Source: Pseudomonas helvetica
Lineage (GTDB): Bacteria > Pseudomonadota > Gammaproteobacteria > Pseudomonadales > Pseudomonadaceae
DNA: 64,000 nt
Reading direction: 5' to 3'
Assembly: GCF_039908645.1 (NCBI RefSeq)
Contig: NZ_CP150917.1
Span: 6,273,001-6,337,000, forward strand
Every line of letters starts with the position of its first letter. Within the stretch, counting starts at the first letter, position 1. Position numbers and translations under genes: made by a program. The notes under the pieces were generated by a model. The model saw only the letters and a program-made list of their open reading frames with translations, searched no databases and was not told the DNA's origin. Shown one piece after another: positions 34,722 to 43,016 of the stretch.

Positions 34722-35726
34722 TTACTTTTTTGCGACTTCAGCGCCGCCCTCTTGCAGACCCAGGTCAGCCAGTGCCTTGGCGGCAACTTTGGCTGGCAGT
34801 GGGATGTAGCCGTCTTTCACGACAACTTCCTGACCCTGTTTGGACAGAACCAGCTTCACGAACTCGGCTTCCAGCGGGGCCAGAGGCTTGTTCGGGGCTT
34901 TGTTGACGTAAACGTAGAGGAAACGCGACAGCGGGTATTTGCCGTTCAGGGCGTTTTCTTCGCTGTCTGCGATGTAGTCAGTGCTGCCTTTCTTGGCCAG
35001 AGCCACAGTCTTCACGCTAGCGGTTTTGTAGCCGATGCCCGAGTAACCGATACCGTTCAGCGAAGAGCTGATCGATTGCACGACCGAAGCCGAGCCTGGT
35101 TGTTCGTTGACGTTTGGCTTGTAGTCGCCTTTGCACAGGGCTTCTTCTTTGAAGTAGCCGTACGTGCCGGATACCGAGTTACGGCCGAACAGTTGAACCG
35201 GCTTGTTGGCCAGGTCGCCGGTCACGCCCAGGTCGCCCCAGGTTTTGACTTCTGCTTTAGCGCCGCACAGACGAGTCGAGGAGAAGATTGCGTCGACTTG
35301 TTCCATGGTCAGGTGCTGGATCGGGTTGTCTTTGTGCACGAACACGGCCAAGGCATCCACGGCAACCGGGATAGCGGTTGGCTTGTAGCCGTACTTCTGC
35401 TCGAAGGCTGCCAGTTCGGTGTCCTTCATCTTGCGGCTCATCGGGCCCAGGTTGGAGGTGCCTTCAGTCAACGCAGGTGGCGCGGTGGCGGAGCCAGCGG
35501 CCTGAATCTGGATGTTTACGTTCGGGTATTCTTTTTTGTAGTTCTCAGCCCACAGGGTCATGAGGTTAGCCAGGGTATCGGAACCGACGCTGGACAGGTT
35601 GCCCGAAACACCAGTGGCTTTGGTATAAGCCGGGATGGCTGGGTCTACACCAGCGGCTACCGCGTTGGCAGTTGCAACGCCAGCAGCGACAAACGTCATT
35701 GCCGCCATCAAACGCTTCAGTTTCAT
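34722..35726 (-). CDS. pstS: Phosphate-binding periplasmic protein PstS
   Basis: A 334-residue exported protein that captures phosphate for the Pst transporter. Residues 1-25 are a signal peptide ([26 protein letters not shown]). The mature part has the family motifs GSDTLANLM (phosphate-binding Ser/Thr loop, about 48-56), [11 protein letters not shown] (about 88-98) and [13 protein letters not shown] (about 180-192). AGGAG lies 7 nt before the ATG, and an extended Pho box lies upstream. It is transcribed first and on its own: a REPIN and a new Pho box separate it from pstC, as expected for a protein needed in excess. Confidence 0.96.
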   Translation of the reverse strand: MKLKRLMAAMTFVAAGVATANAVAAGVDPAIPAYTKATGVSGNLSSVGSDTLANLMTLWAENYKKEYPNVNIQIQAAGSATAPPALTEGTSNLGPMSRKMKDTELAAFEQKYGYKPTAIPVAVDALAVFVHKDNPIQHLTMEQVDAIFSSTRLCGAKAEVKTWGDLGVTGDLANKPVQLFGRNSVSGTYGYFKEEALCKGDYKPNVNEQPGSASVVQSISSSLNGIGYSGIGYKTASVKTVALAKKGSTDYIADSEENALNGKYPLSRFLYVYVNKAPNKPLAPLEAEFVKLVLSKQGQEVVVKDGYIPLPAKVAAKALADLGLQEGGAEVAKK

Positions 35727-35766
35727 GCCTTACTCCTAGCAAATAGGGTGTGTTAAGTCGGGGCCA

Positions 35767-35811
35767 AGTATCGGCAGGCCGTGTGAACACTCTATGACCT
35801 GAATATGACAA
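35767..35811 (-). promoter_or_regulatory. Extended Pho box and -10 element of pstS
   Basis: On the minus strand three half-sites in an 11-bp rhythm, TTGTCAT-ATTC-AGGTCAT-AGAG-TGTTCAC, the third weak, then exactly 10 nt and GATACT. The extra half-site suggests room for more than one PhoB dimer. Confidence 0.75.
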
Positions 35812-35820
35812 TTAGATGAA

Positions 35821-35849
35821 AGGCCAGCATTCCCTGGGAATACCGGCCT
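35821..35849 (-). terminator. Probable terminator of the MHS transporter gene
   Basis: On the minus strand AGGCCGGTATTCC and GGAATGCTGGCCT form a stem with one mismatch and a short loop, followed by TTTCATCT. It lies between the MFS gene and the pstS promoter. Confidence 0.65.
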
Positions 35850-35905
35850 TTGGGGTACACCCGCAAAGGGGTGTGAGGGGGGCTGCGATCTTTTGATTCA
35901 ATGAA

Positions 35906-37204
35906 TCAACGGTTGTTCTTCCAGAGGTAACCGCCCACCAGGATGCCAATGCTGCAGATGATTGCCACATAGTAGGCAGGCCCCATCGGGCTCTCCTTGA
36001 GCAGCAGGGTGACGACCATCGGGGTCAGGCCGCCAAAGATCGCGTAGGCCAGGTTGTAGGAGAACGACAGGCCGCTGAAGCGCACCACGGCCGGGAACGC
36101 CTTGACCATCACGAATGGCACCGCGCCGATGGTGCCGACGAACAGGCCGGTCAGCGCGTACAGCGGGAATAGCCAGTCGGGGTGATTGAACAGGCTGTGG
36201 TAGAAAGTCCAGGACGTCGCCAGCAGCGCTGCGCTGCCAAACACGAACACCCGGCCAGCGCCGAAGCGATCCGCCAACGCGCCGGAGATCACACAACCCA
36301 GGCTCAGGCACACGATGGCCACGCTATTGGCTTGCAGCGCGGTCGTGGCCGAGAAGTGATAAATGGTTTGCAGCACCGTCGGGGTCATCAGAATCACCAC
36401 GATGATCCCGGCCGACAGCAGCCAGGTCAGCAGCATCGAGATGGCGATGGCGCCGCGATGGTCACGCAGTACCGCACGCAGCGGCACTTCTTCGGCCAGC
36501 GCCTTACGCAGTTGCAGCTCGGCGAACACCGGGGTTTCGTGCAGCCAGCGGCGCAGGTAGACCGAGAACAGACCAAACACACCGCCGAGCAGGAACGGGA
36601 TCCGCCAGGCGTAATCAGCCACTTGTTCAGCGGAATAGAGGCTGTTGATTGCGGTGGCGACCAGCGAGCCGAGCAGGATGCCGGCAGTCAGGCCGCACGT
36701 CAGCGTGCCGCAAGCGTAGCCGATGTGTCGCTGCGGCACGTGTTCGGAAACGAATACCCAGGCCCCCGGCACTTCACCGCCAATCGCCGCGCCCTGGATC
36801 ACTCGCATCAGCAGCAACAGGATCGGCGCCCACAGGCCGATCTGCGCGTATGTCGGCAGCAAGCCCATGATCAGCGTCGGTACGGCCATCATGAAAATGC
36901 TCAGGGTGAACATTTTCTTGCGCCCCAGCAGGTCGCCGAAGTGCGCCATGACGATGCCGCCCAGTGGTCGCGCCAGGTAACCGGCGGCAAAGATGCCGAA
37001 GGTCTGCATCAGCCGCAGCCACTCGGGCATGTCCGCCGGGAAGAACAACTTGCCAACCACCGTGGCGAAGAACACGAAGATGATGAAGTCGTAAAACTCC
37101 AGCGCGCCGCCCAAGGCGGAAAGCGACAGTGTCTTGTAGTCGTTACCGGTCAAGGGGCGCGCAGGTTGCGCGGGTGTCGCGATGCTCGATGGCGCTGTGG
37201 TCAT
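35906..37204 (-). CDS. MFS transporter, metabolite:H+ symporter (MHS) type
   Basis: A 432-residue inner-membrane transporter with 12 predicted helices. Signatures of the MHS branch are GALEFYDFIIF in the first helix (about residues 30-40) and RPLGGIVMAHFGDLLGRKKMF in the loop between helices 2 and 3. Close relatives carry citrate, shikimate, proline/betaine or other organic acids; the substrate here cannot be told from sequence. Start chosen at MTTAPSSI because GAGAAG precedes it; 32 codons upstream are also open. Divergent from the thioesterase gene. An MFS gene next to pstS is usual in pseudomonads. Confidence 0.88.
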   Translation of the reverse strand: MTTAPSSIATPAQPARPLTGNDYKTLSLSALGGALEFYDFIIFVFFATVVGKLFFPADMPEWLRLMQTFGIFAAGYLARPLGGIVMAHFGDLLGRKKMFTLSIFMMAVPTLIMGLLPTYAQIGLWAPILLLLMRVIQGAAIGGEVPGAWVFVSEHVPQRHIGYACGTLTCGLTAGILLGSLVATAINSLYSAEQVADYAWRIPFLLGGVFGLFSVYLRRWLHETPVFAELQLRKALAEEVPLRAVLRDHRGAIAISMLLTWLLSAGIIVVILMTPTVLQTIYHFSATTALQANSVAIVCLSLGCVISGALADRFGAGRVFVFGSAALLATSWTFYHSLFNHPDWLFPLYALTGLFVGTIGAVPFVMVKAFPAVVRFSGLSFSYNLAYAIFGGLTPMVVTLLLKESPMGPAYYVAIICSIGILVGGYLWKNNR

Positions 37205-37570
37205 GGCAAGGGCTTCTCTTATAGTCAGATCCGCAACCCCAACAACGCTGGCAGGGGCTTGGGCAGGTTCGGCACGATAGCAAATTGTTCGAAAAAGCAC
37301 AGGAAAGCGCGTATTTGGCAGTCAAAATGAGAACCCGATGGTCGTCTCGGAGTCTACCGACCGATATACTCGCAACCGTGCAACACTTTGTAAGGGGTTG
37401 CTGTGCGAAAACGTCGTTGGCCTTTGTCAGCCGGTTTCGCAGAGTTTCCCTTTAGCGCGCCTTATGGAAAACGTGACGAACGTAGTATGTTCGGGGCTGA
37501 ATCGTTTTTCCCAAGACGGCTATTCACCCGCTACATATTCCAAGAGTCACGGCTCAGAGGCACCCTCGGC

Positions 37571-37975
37571 ATGATAGAGCTCGAACAAGAAGATCCTATT
37601 CCGCAAGGCGATCTGGCCCTGCAAATCACCGCGCTTCCCCGCGAAACCAACGGCTTTGGCGATATTTTCGGCGGCTGGCTGGTGTCTCAGATGGATTTGG
37701 CCGGTACGGCGATGGCCAGCAAGGTCGCGGGCGGACGCGTCGCCACCGTGGCGATCGATCGCATGGCCTTCCTGGTGCCGGTCGCCGTGGGCGCGCAGCT
37801 GTCCTTCTATACTCAGGCAACGGAAATCGGCCGCAGCTCGATCAAGATGATGGTCGAGGTCTGGAGCGACGATCCACTCTCCAGCGAATGGCGCAAAGTC
37901 ACTGAGGCGGTGTTCGTGTTCGTCGCCATCGATGGCAGCGGCCGCACCCGCTCGGTTCCGCCCAGAGCTCGTTAA
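37571..37975 (+). CDS. Acyl-CoA thioesterase, hotdog fold
   Basis: A 134-residue YciA-like thioesterase that hydrolyses acyl-CoA. The hotdog motif TNGFGDIFGGWLVSQMDLAG (about residues 25-44) contains the catalytic Asp region and the long central helix, and VATVAIDRMAFLVPV (about 52-66) is the second conserved block. AGAGG lies upstream of this ATG; the frame is open for 56 more codons upstream but that region looks non-coding. The substrate range is not readable. Single gene. Confidence 0.87.
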   Translation: MIELEQEDPIPQGDLALQITALPRETNGFGDIFGGWLVSQMDLAGTAMASKVAGGRVATVAIDRMAFLVPVAVGAQLSFYTQATEIGRSSIKMMVEVWSDDPLSSEWRKVTEAVFVFVAIDGSGRTRSVPPRAR

Positions 37976-38048
37976 ACCGGGCGAGCGTTAAACCCGGCGG
38001 CCGTTTTACGGTCCATTGACGTCATTGATCCTGAACGAGATGTGCAAC

Positions 38049-38948
38049 ATGCCGACTCCCAACGTTGAAGCCGTGAAACTGGATGAACTGAACTGCTGGC
38101 GCATCCGCCACGGTCAGGCTGAATTGCTGGTGGCCCAGCAAGGCGCGCACATCCTCAGTTATCAACTGGCCGGGCAACCGCCGCTGATCTGGCTCAACGA
38201 TGAGGCGGTGTTCAAAACCGGCAAAAGCATCCGCGCCGGTGTTCCCGTGTGCTGGCCGTGGTTTGGCAACCTGGACCGCAATCCGCCGAGCGTTCAGGCA
38301 ATGCGCGTCAGCAACGAACCGCCGACCGCCCACGGTTTAGTGCGAGCGATGGACTGGGAACTGGGCGCCATTGAAGCCGAAGGCGAGAGCCTGAAGGTCG
38401 AGTTCGTCCTGCCCTACCTCGAAGGCGGCTTGCCGGGTTGGCCGTATGCGGTGGACCTGAGACTGAGCATTCGCCTGGATGAGCAACTGCATATCAACCT
38501 GACCAGCCAAAACCAGGGCAGTACCCCCGTCACCATCAGCCAGGCGCTGCACAGCTATTACGCGGTCAGCGATGTACGCAATGTGCACGTCGAAGGCCTG
38601 GACGGGCTGAGCTACATCGAAACCCTGGATAACTGGAAAACCGTGACTCAGACCGGCGATTTGCGTTTTGCCGGGGAAACCGACCGGATCTACCTGAATA
38701 CACCGGCGCAATTGAGCATCGTCGATCCTGCCTGGGAACGGCGCATCGAGCTGACCAGCAGCGGCTCGCGCTCGGCGGTGATCTGGAACCCGTGGATCGC
38801 ACGGGCGGCGCAGTTCAGTGACATGGCCGACGACGGCTGGCAGCGCATGCTGTGCATCGAAACGGCGAATGTGATGGATGACATCGTGACCCTGGCGCCG
38901 GGGGCGAGTCATACGCTGGGCGTGAGCATCGCCAGCAAAACTCTTTAA
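38049..38948 (+). CDS. D-hexose-6-phosphate mutarotase
   Basis: A 299-residue galactose-mutarotase-like enzyme (YeaD type) that interconverts the alpha and beta forms of glucose-6-phosphate. Recognisable blocks: AGVPVCWPWFG (about residues 72-82), PPTAHGLVRAMDW with the conserved His (about 96-108), LHSYYAVSDV (about 176-185), and the WNPWIARAAQFSDM segment near 250. The start follows the common family form MPTPNVEAV; an in-frame ATG nine bases upstream is an alternative. No operon partner. Confidence 0.88.
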   Translation: MPTPNVEAVKLDELNCWRIRHGQAELLVAQQGAHILSYQLAGQPPLIWLNDEAVFKTGKSIRAGVPVCWPWFGNLDRNPPSVQAMRVSNEPPTAHGLVRAMDWELGAIEAEGESLKVEFVLPYLEGGLPGWPYAVDLRLSIRLDEQLHINLTSQNQGSTPVTISQALHSYYAVSDVRNVHVEGLDGLSYIETLDNWKTVTQTGDLRFAGETDRIYLNTPAQLSIVDPAWERRIELTSSGSRSAVIWNPWIARAAQFSDMADDGWQRMLCIETANVMDDIVTLAPGASHTLGVSIASKTL

Positions 38949-38965
38949 GCAACACTGCGATCAAC

Positions 38966-39098
38966 TGTGGCGAGGGAGCTTGCTCCCGCTCGGCCGCGAA
39001 GCGGTCGTAAAACCAGGCAATGGGTTCTGCCTGTCAGAACTCGATTGCTGGTGTTGGGACTGCTGCGCAGTCCAGCGGGAGCAAGCTCCCTCGCCACA
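38966..39098. repeat. REPIN
   Basis: TGTGGCGAGGGAGCTTGCTC and its inverted copy, between convergent genes. Confidence 0.85.
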
Positions 39099-39121
39099 GG
39101 TCTTGTGCAGAACTCCAGACC

Positions 39122-39658
39122 TTACAAATCCGACTCTTTGACCACTCGCACTTTCGCCGCATCCAGTGCATACGCCGCATCGGCCAGGTCGTTGTTGACC
39201 TTCTCGATCTTCAGCGTGCCGGTGACCCACAGCGGTGTGTAGATATCGTCCAGCTTCAAGCCCTTCGGATAGCGCACCAGCACCAACTGGTTAGGCGGCG
39301 GTGGCGGCACGTGGATGCAGGCGCCCGGGTACGGCACCAGGAAGAACAGCGTGCTGCGCCCCTTGGCATCGGTTTCCAAAGGCACGGGATACCCGCCGAT
39401 GCGGATGTTCTTGTCGTTCATCGACGCCACGGTCTTGGTCGAATACATCACCGCCGGCAAGCCCTTGCTCTGCTTCAAGCCACCCTTGTCGGTAAAGGTG
39501 CCGTTGGCTTCGGGCGAGTTGTGGTCGATTTCAGGCATGGCCTCAAGGGCTTTTTGATCCGACTTGGGCATCAGTTCGAGCCAGTCGGTTTCCGGCAGTT
39601 CGCCGGCATGAGCCAGGCCAGTGCCCAGCAATAAGAGAGTCAGCAGAAGACGGCGCAT
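39122..39658 (-). CDS. DUF3299 family exported protein
   Basis: A 178-residue protein with a signal peptide (MRRLLLTLLLLGTGLAHAGE). The mature part has the DUF3299 hallmarks IRIGGYPVPLE (about residues 85-95), FFLVPYPGACIHVPPPPPNQ (about 105-124) and PLWVTGTLKI. The Cys-His in GACIHVPPPPP is conserved in the family and may bind metal. Function unknown; the family is often near heme or copper genes, which are not seen here. The start is the Met of the signal peptide; an upstream in-frame start adds 14 unlikely residues. Confidence 0.82.
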   Translation of the reverse strand: MRRLLLTLLLLGTGLAHAGELPETDWLELMPKSDQKALEAMPEIDHNSPEANGTFTDKGGLKQSKGLPAVMYSTKTVASMNDKNIRIGGYPVPLETDAKGRSTLFFLVPYPGACIHVPPPPPNQLVLVRYPKGLKLDDIYTPLWVTGTLKIEKVNNDLADAAYALDAAKVRVVKESDL

Positions 39659-39703
39659 GAAATGTGCTCGGCAGAGGGGATTCAGTAAATCGTCGAGCAT
39701 TCT

Positions 39704-39734
39704 AGCCCTCTCTGCCCGTGCGGCAGAGAGGGCT
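39704..39734. terminator. Strong hairpin between the DUF3299 and YeaQ-like genes
   Basis: A perfect 13-bp stem AGCCCTCTCTGCC / GGCAGAGAGGGCT with a 5-base loop, just after the YeaQ-like gene on the minus strand. The T run is on the + side only, so termination on minus is likely but not certain. Confidence 0.6.
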
Positions 39735-39746
39735 TTGTCGCTTGAA

Positions 39747-39995
39747 TCAGGTGTTTTTCTTGATCAGACCGTAGATCACCAGCAAGACAATCGCGCCCAC
39801 CAGTGCACCGATGAAGCCCGCACCTTGGCCAGCCTGATAGATACCCAGCGCCTGGCCGCCGTACGTCGCCGCCAGCGAACCGCCGATGCCAAGCAGAATG
39901 GTCATGATCCAGCCCATGTTGTCGTCACCCGGTTTCAGGAAACGAGCCAGCAGGCCAACGATCAATCCGATGAAGATGGTTCCAATAATGTGCAT
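39747..39995 (-). CDS. GlsB/YeaQ/YmgE family membrane protein
   Basis: An 82-residue protein with three membrane helices and the family pattern: IFIGLIVGLLARFLKPG at the N-terminus, MGWIMTILLGIGGS in the middle (about 27-40), and GAIVLLVIYGLIKK at the end. Often called transglycosylase-associated, but the molecular role is unknown; members are usually stress-induced. The start was taken at MHIIG, the normal N-terminus of the family. Single gene upstream of purK with no shared operon. Confidence 0.85.
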   Translation of the reverse strand: MHIIGTIFIGLIVGLLARFLKPGDDNMGWIMTILLGIGGSLAATYGGQALGIYQAGQGAGFIGALVGAIVLLVIYGLIKKNT

Positions 39996-40101
39996 GGCGT
40001 TTCCCTCTGAATGATGTGGGTATGCCAAAGCCTAGCCAGACTTTGGCATCCTGCCATCAGAGATCGGCGGCGACCGAAGGTTCCGTCACTGCCAGATGAA
40101 A

Positions 40102-41184
40102 CTATTCGGCAATCAGCGCTTCGACCTTGAGGATCTGCTGCGCAAGCGTCTCCCTGTCGGCGCAACGCAGGTTGGCGTGACCGACCTTGCGGCCGACCTT
40201 GAACGCCTTGCCGTAGTGGTGCAGATGGCAATCGGCGATGGCGATGACCTTCTCCACCGGCGGTACCACACCGATGAAGTTGAGCATCGCGCTCTCGCCG
40301 ACCTTGGCGGTCGAACCCAGCGGCAGGCCGGCAACGGCCCGCAGGTGGTTTTCGAACTGGCTGCACTCGGCGCCTTCAGTAGTCCAGTGCCCGGAGTTGT
40401 GTACGCGCGGGGCGATTTCGTTGGCCTTGAGGCCACCGTCGACTTCAAAGAACTCGAACGCCATCACGCCGACGTAATCCAGCTGCTTGAGCACGCGGCT
40501 GGAGTAATCCTCGGCCAGGGCTTGCAACGGGTGGTCGGTGCTGGCCACGGACAGTTTGAGAATGCCGCTGTCGTGGGTGTTGTGGACCAGCGGGTAGAAC
40601 TTCGTTTCACCATCGCGAGCACGCACGGCGATCAGCGACACTTCACCGGTGAACGGCACGAAGCCTTCCAGCAAACAGGCCACGCTGCCCAGCTCGGCGA
40701 ACGTACCGAGCACATCGGCCGGCGTGCGCAGGACTTTCTGGCCTTTGCCGTCGTAACCCAGGGTGCGGGTTTTCAACACGGCGGGCAGGCCGATGGTGGC
40801 TACCGCAGCCTCCAGGTCGGCTTGCGAGTGGATATCGGCGAAAGCCGGCGTCGGAATGCCCAGGTCCTTGAACAGGCTCTTTTCGAACCAGCGATCACGG
40901 GCAATGCGCAGCGCTTCGGCACTCGGGTAAACCGGAACGAATTGCGACAGGAAGGCCACGGTTTCGGCAGGGACACTTTCGAACTCGAAGGTCACCAGGT
41001 CGACTTCATCGGCCAACTGGCGCAGGTGATCCTGATCGCCGTAATCGGCCCGCAGGTGCTCACCCAGCGCAGCTGCGCAGGCATCCGGCGCGGGGTCCAG
41101 AAAAGCGAAGTTCATTCCCAGCGGCGTACCTGCCAGGGCCAACATGCGACCCAACTGGCCGCCACCGATTACACCGATCTTCAT
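40102..41184 (-). CDS. purK: N5-carboxyaminoimidazole ribonucleotide synthase
   Basis: A 360-residue ATP-grasp enzyme of purine synthesis that carboxylates AIR using ATP and bicarbonate. The N-terminal IGVIGGGQLGRML (about 3-15), the KTRTLGYDGKGQ ATP loop (about 139-150) and the EIAPRVHNSGHWTTEGAECSQFE block (about 263-285) are all in place. It starts 11 nt after purE, with GAGG before MKIGVIG; a Met three codons earlier is less likely. Confidence 0.95.
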   Translation of the reverse strand: MKIGVIGGGQLGRMLALAGTPLGMNFAFLDPAPDACAAALGEHLRADYGDQDHLRQLADEVDLVTFEFESVPAETVAFLSQFVPVYPSAEALRIARDRWFEKSLFKDLGIPTPAFADIHSQADLEAAVATIGLPAVLKTRTLGYDGKGQKVLRTPADVLGTFAELGSVACLLEGFVPFTGEVSLIAVRARDGETKFYPLVHNTHDSGILKLSVASTDHPLQALAEDYSSRVLKQLDYVGVMAFEFFEVDGGLKANEIAPRVHNSGHWTTEGAECSQFENHLRAVAGLPLGSTAKVGESAMLNFIGVVPPVEKVIAIADCHLHHYGKAFKVGRKVGHANLRCADRETLAQQILKVEALIAE

Positions 41185-41195
41185 CGTCAACAACC

Positions 41196-41687
41196 TCAGG
41201 CGATGCGTGGGTCTGGATTGTCCAGGACGCTGTCTGTCTGCTCAGCGCGGAAGGTTTTCAGCACCGCGTGGAATTGCGGGTGCTTGGCGCCCAGGATACT
41301 CGCCGAGAGCAGGGCTGCGTTGATCGCGCCGGCCTTGCCGATGGCCAGGGTAGCGACCGGGATGCCCGCAGGCATCTGCACGATCGACAGCAGCGAATCG
41401 ACGCCCGAAAGCATCGACGACTGCACCGGCACGCCCAGCACCGGCAGGTGGGTCTTGGCCGCACACATGCCAGGCAAGTGGGCCGCGCCGCCGGCACCGG
41501 CGATAATCACCTCGATGCCACGGGCCTCGGCCTCTTCGGCATACTGGAACAGCAGGTCCGGGGTGCGGTGGGCAGAGACCACTTTCACCTCGTAAGGGAT
41601 GCCGAGCTTTTCCAGCATATCGGCGGTGTGGCTAAGGGTGGACCAATCGGACTTGGAGCCCATGATCACGCCAACCAGTGCGCTCAT
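41196..41687 (-). CDS. purE: N5-carboxyaminoimidazole ribonucleotide mutase
   Basis: A 163-residue cytoplasmic enzyme that moves the carboxylate on the product of PurK to form CAIR. Signature parts are MGSKSDW (9-15), SAHRTPD with the catalytic His40 (38-44), and [10 protein letters not shown] (about 70-79). AAGAGG lies before the ATG. First gene of purE-purK. Its leader contains a full intrinsic terminator only 40 nt before the start (see the leader entry). Confidence 0.96.
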   Translation of the reverse strand: MSALVGVIMGSKSDWSTLSHTADMLEKLGIPYEVKVVSAHRTPDLLFQYAEEAEARGIEVIIAGAGGAAHLPGMCAAKTHLPVLGVPVQSSMLSGVDSLLSIVQMPAGIPVATLAIGKAGAINAALLSASILGAKHPQFHAVLKTFRAEQTDSVLDNPDPRIA

Positions 41688-41726
41688 CGTCGTGCCTCTT
41701 CTCTCTGGGCGCCCGCAGGCGCGTCA

Positions 41727-41805
41727 AAAAACAACAAGCCACGCAAATGCGTGGCTTGTTGTACGAATTATGGCCAGACGAACCGGCCGAAGGCCGCGCA
41801 GTATA
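41727..41805 (-). promoter_or_regulatory. purEK leader: promoter -10, hairpin and terminator (candidate attenuator)
   Basis: On the minus strand: TATACT as -10 (41805-41800), a CGGCC-TTC-GGCCG hairpin (about 41797-41783), then a 15-bp stem ACAACAAGCCACGCA / TGCGTGGCTTGTTGT with a run of Ts ending about 40 nt before purE. No promoter fits in those 40 nt, so purEK transcripts must read through this terminator. It could also end the LysR gene message from upstream. Confidence 0.6.
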
Positions 41806-41927
41806 CCTCAATGAAGCAGATAAACAGCCCCCCGCGCGACCATCTGTCATACGGCGCAAAGTACCGGTTTTATTGACTTGAAGGTCAATCCAATACAACA
41901 CGAATCCCACACTGAATCTTCAGCGTC

Positions 41928-42836
41928 TCAAGGGGTTTGCGCGGCGCTGCCTTCCAGCTTGCGCCACAACAGCCTTACGTTGGCCTTGCGTACCAGCGCG
42001 CAGCGGTACAAACGAATCTCCAGCGGTACATGCCATTGCGGGCCACCGCAGACCACCAGCTCACCGCGCGCCAGTTCGGCACGCACGCTGAGCTGCGGCA
42101 CCCAGGCAATGCCCAGCCCTTCCAGCGCCATGCTTTTCAGGCTGTCGGCCATGGCGGTTTCATAAATGGTGGTGAAACGCAGCGCGCGCTGGCGCAGCAG
42201 CATGTTCACCGAACGCCCGAGAAAAGCCCCGGCGCTGTAAGCCAACAGCGGCACGCTGGCCTCGCCTTCGAGGTCAAACAGCGGCTTGCCATCCGCATCG
42301 GCCGCACAGACCGGGAGCATTTCGGTGTCGCCCAGGTGCAGTGACGGGAAAATCTCCGGGTCCATTTGCATGGCCGCATCCGGGTCATAAAACGCCAGCA
42401 TCAGATCGCAGCCGCCTTCGCGCAACGCGTGCACGGCGTCGCCGACGTTGGTCGCCACCAGCCGCGTCGCAATGTTCAGGCCTTCATTGCGCAATTGCGC
42501 GATCCAGCGCGGAAAGAAACCCAGGGCCAGGGAGTGAGCGGCAGCGACTTGCATCACTTCGCCCTGCCCGCCTTCGAGGTGATGCAAATGCCGCAGCACT
42601 TCGCCGAGTTGCTCGACCACCGTACGCGCCGTGACCAGAAACAACTGCCCCGCCGCCGTCAGTTCGATGGGCGTGCGCGAGCGATTGACCAGGGTCAGCC
42701 CCAGCGCGGCTTCGAGGCTGCGGATCCGCCGACTGAATGCCGGCTGAGTCACAAAGCGCCGTTCGGCGGCCTGCGAAAAGCTGCGGGTGGCGGCCAGGGC
42801 ACTAAAGTCCTCGAGCCATTTGCTTTCCAGATTCAT
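41928..42836 (-). CDS. LysR family transcriptional regulator
   Basis: A 302-residue LysR regulator: winged helix at residues 1-65 (FSQAAERRFVTQPAFSRRIRSLEAALGLTL) and an effector-binding domain from about 90. The N-terminus MNLESKWLEDF and the FVTQPAFSRRIR helix resemble the HypT/QseD branch, but that is only a weak guide to function. It is divergent from aspA with about 180 nt between the starts, so aspA is a likely target. The start was set at MNLESKW; an upstream GTG adds eight residues. It ends before the purEK leader. Confidence 0.85.
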   Translation of the reverse strand: MNLESKWLEDFSALAATRSFSQAAERRFVTQPAFSRRIRSLEAALGLTLVNRSRTPIELTAAGQLFLVTARTVVEQLGEVLRHLHHLEGGQGEVMQVAAAHSLALGFFPRWIAQLRNEGLNIATRLVATNVGDAVHALREGGCDLMLAFYDPDAAMQMDPEIFPSLHLGDTEMLPVCAADADGKPLFDLEGEASVPLLAYSAGAFLGRSVNMLLRQRALRFTTIYETAMADSLKSMALEGLGIAWVPQLSVRAELARGELVVCGGPQWHVPLEIRLYRCALVRKANVRLLWRKLEGSAAQTP

Positions 42837-43016
42837 CACGCCCTCCCGGACACGCACCAATTTAGGTCACACGCTTGCCGTATACACGGCGTCACACGGG
42901 TATTATGCCGAATGTGCATAGGGCAGTGCTTAACAGCATTGGCCCAAAATTTTCCACAAGCCTAGCATTCGCAGCGTTCCGGCATAGACCGGGTCCATAT
43001 CGAGATGATTTCTATC

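Noticed and set aside
36182-37330. A 382-codon + strand frame opposite the MHS transporter
   Set aside because: Shadow of a clear 12-helix transporter gene with the same unusual composition as other antisense frames.
7395-39100. Regularly similar 130-bp repeats considered as CRISPR or transposon ends
   Set aside because: They are scattered paired palindromes in intergenic gaps, not direct repeats with spacers, and have no transposase; they fit REPINs.
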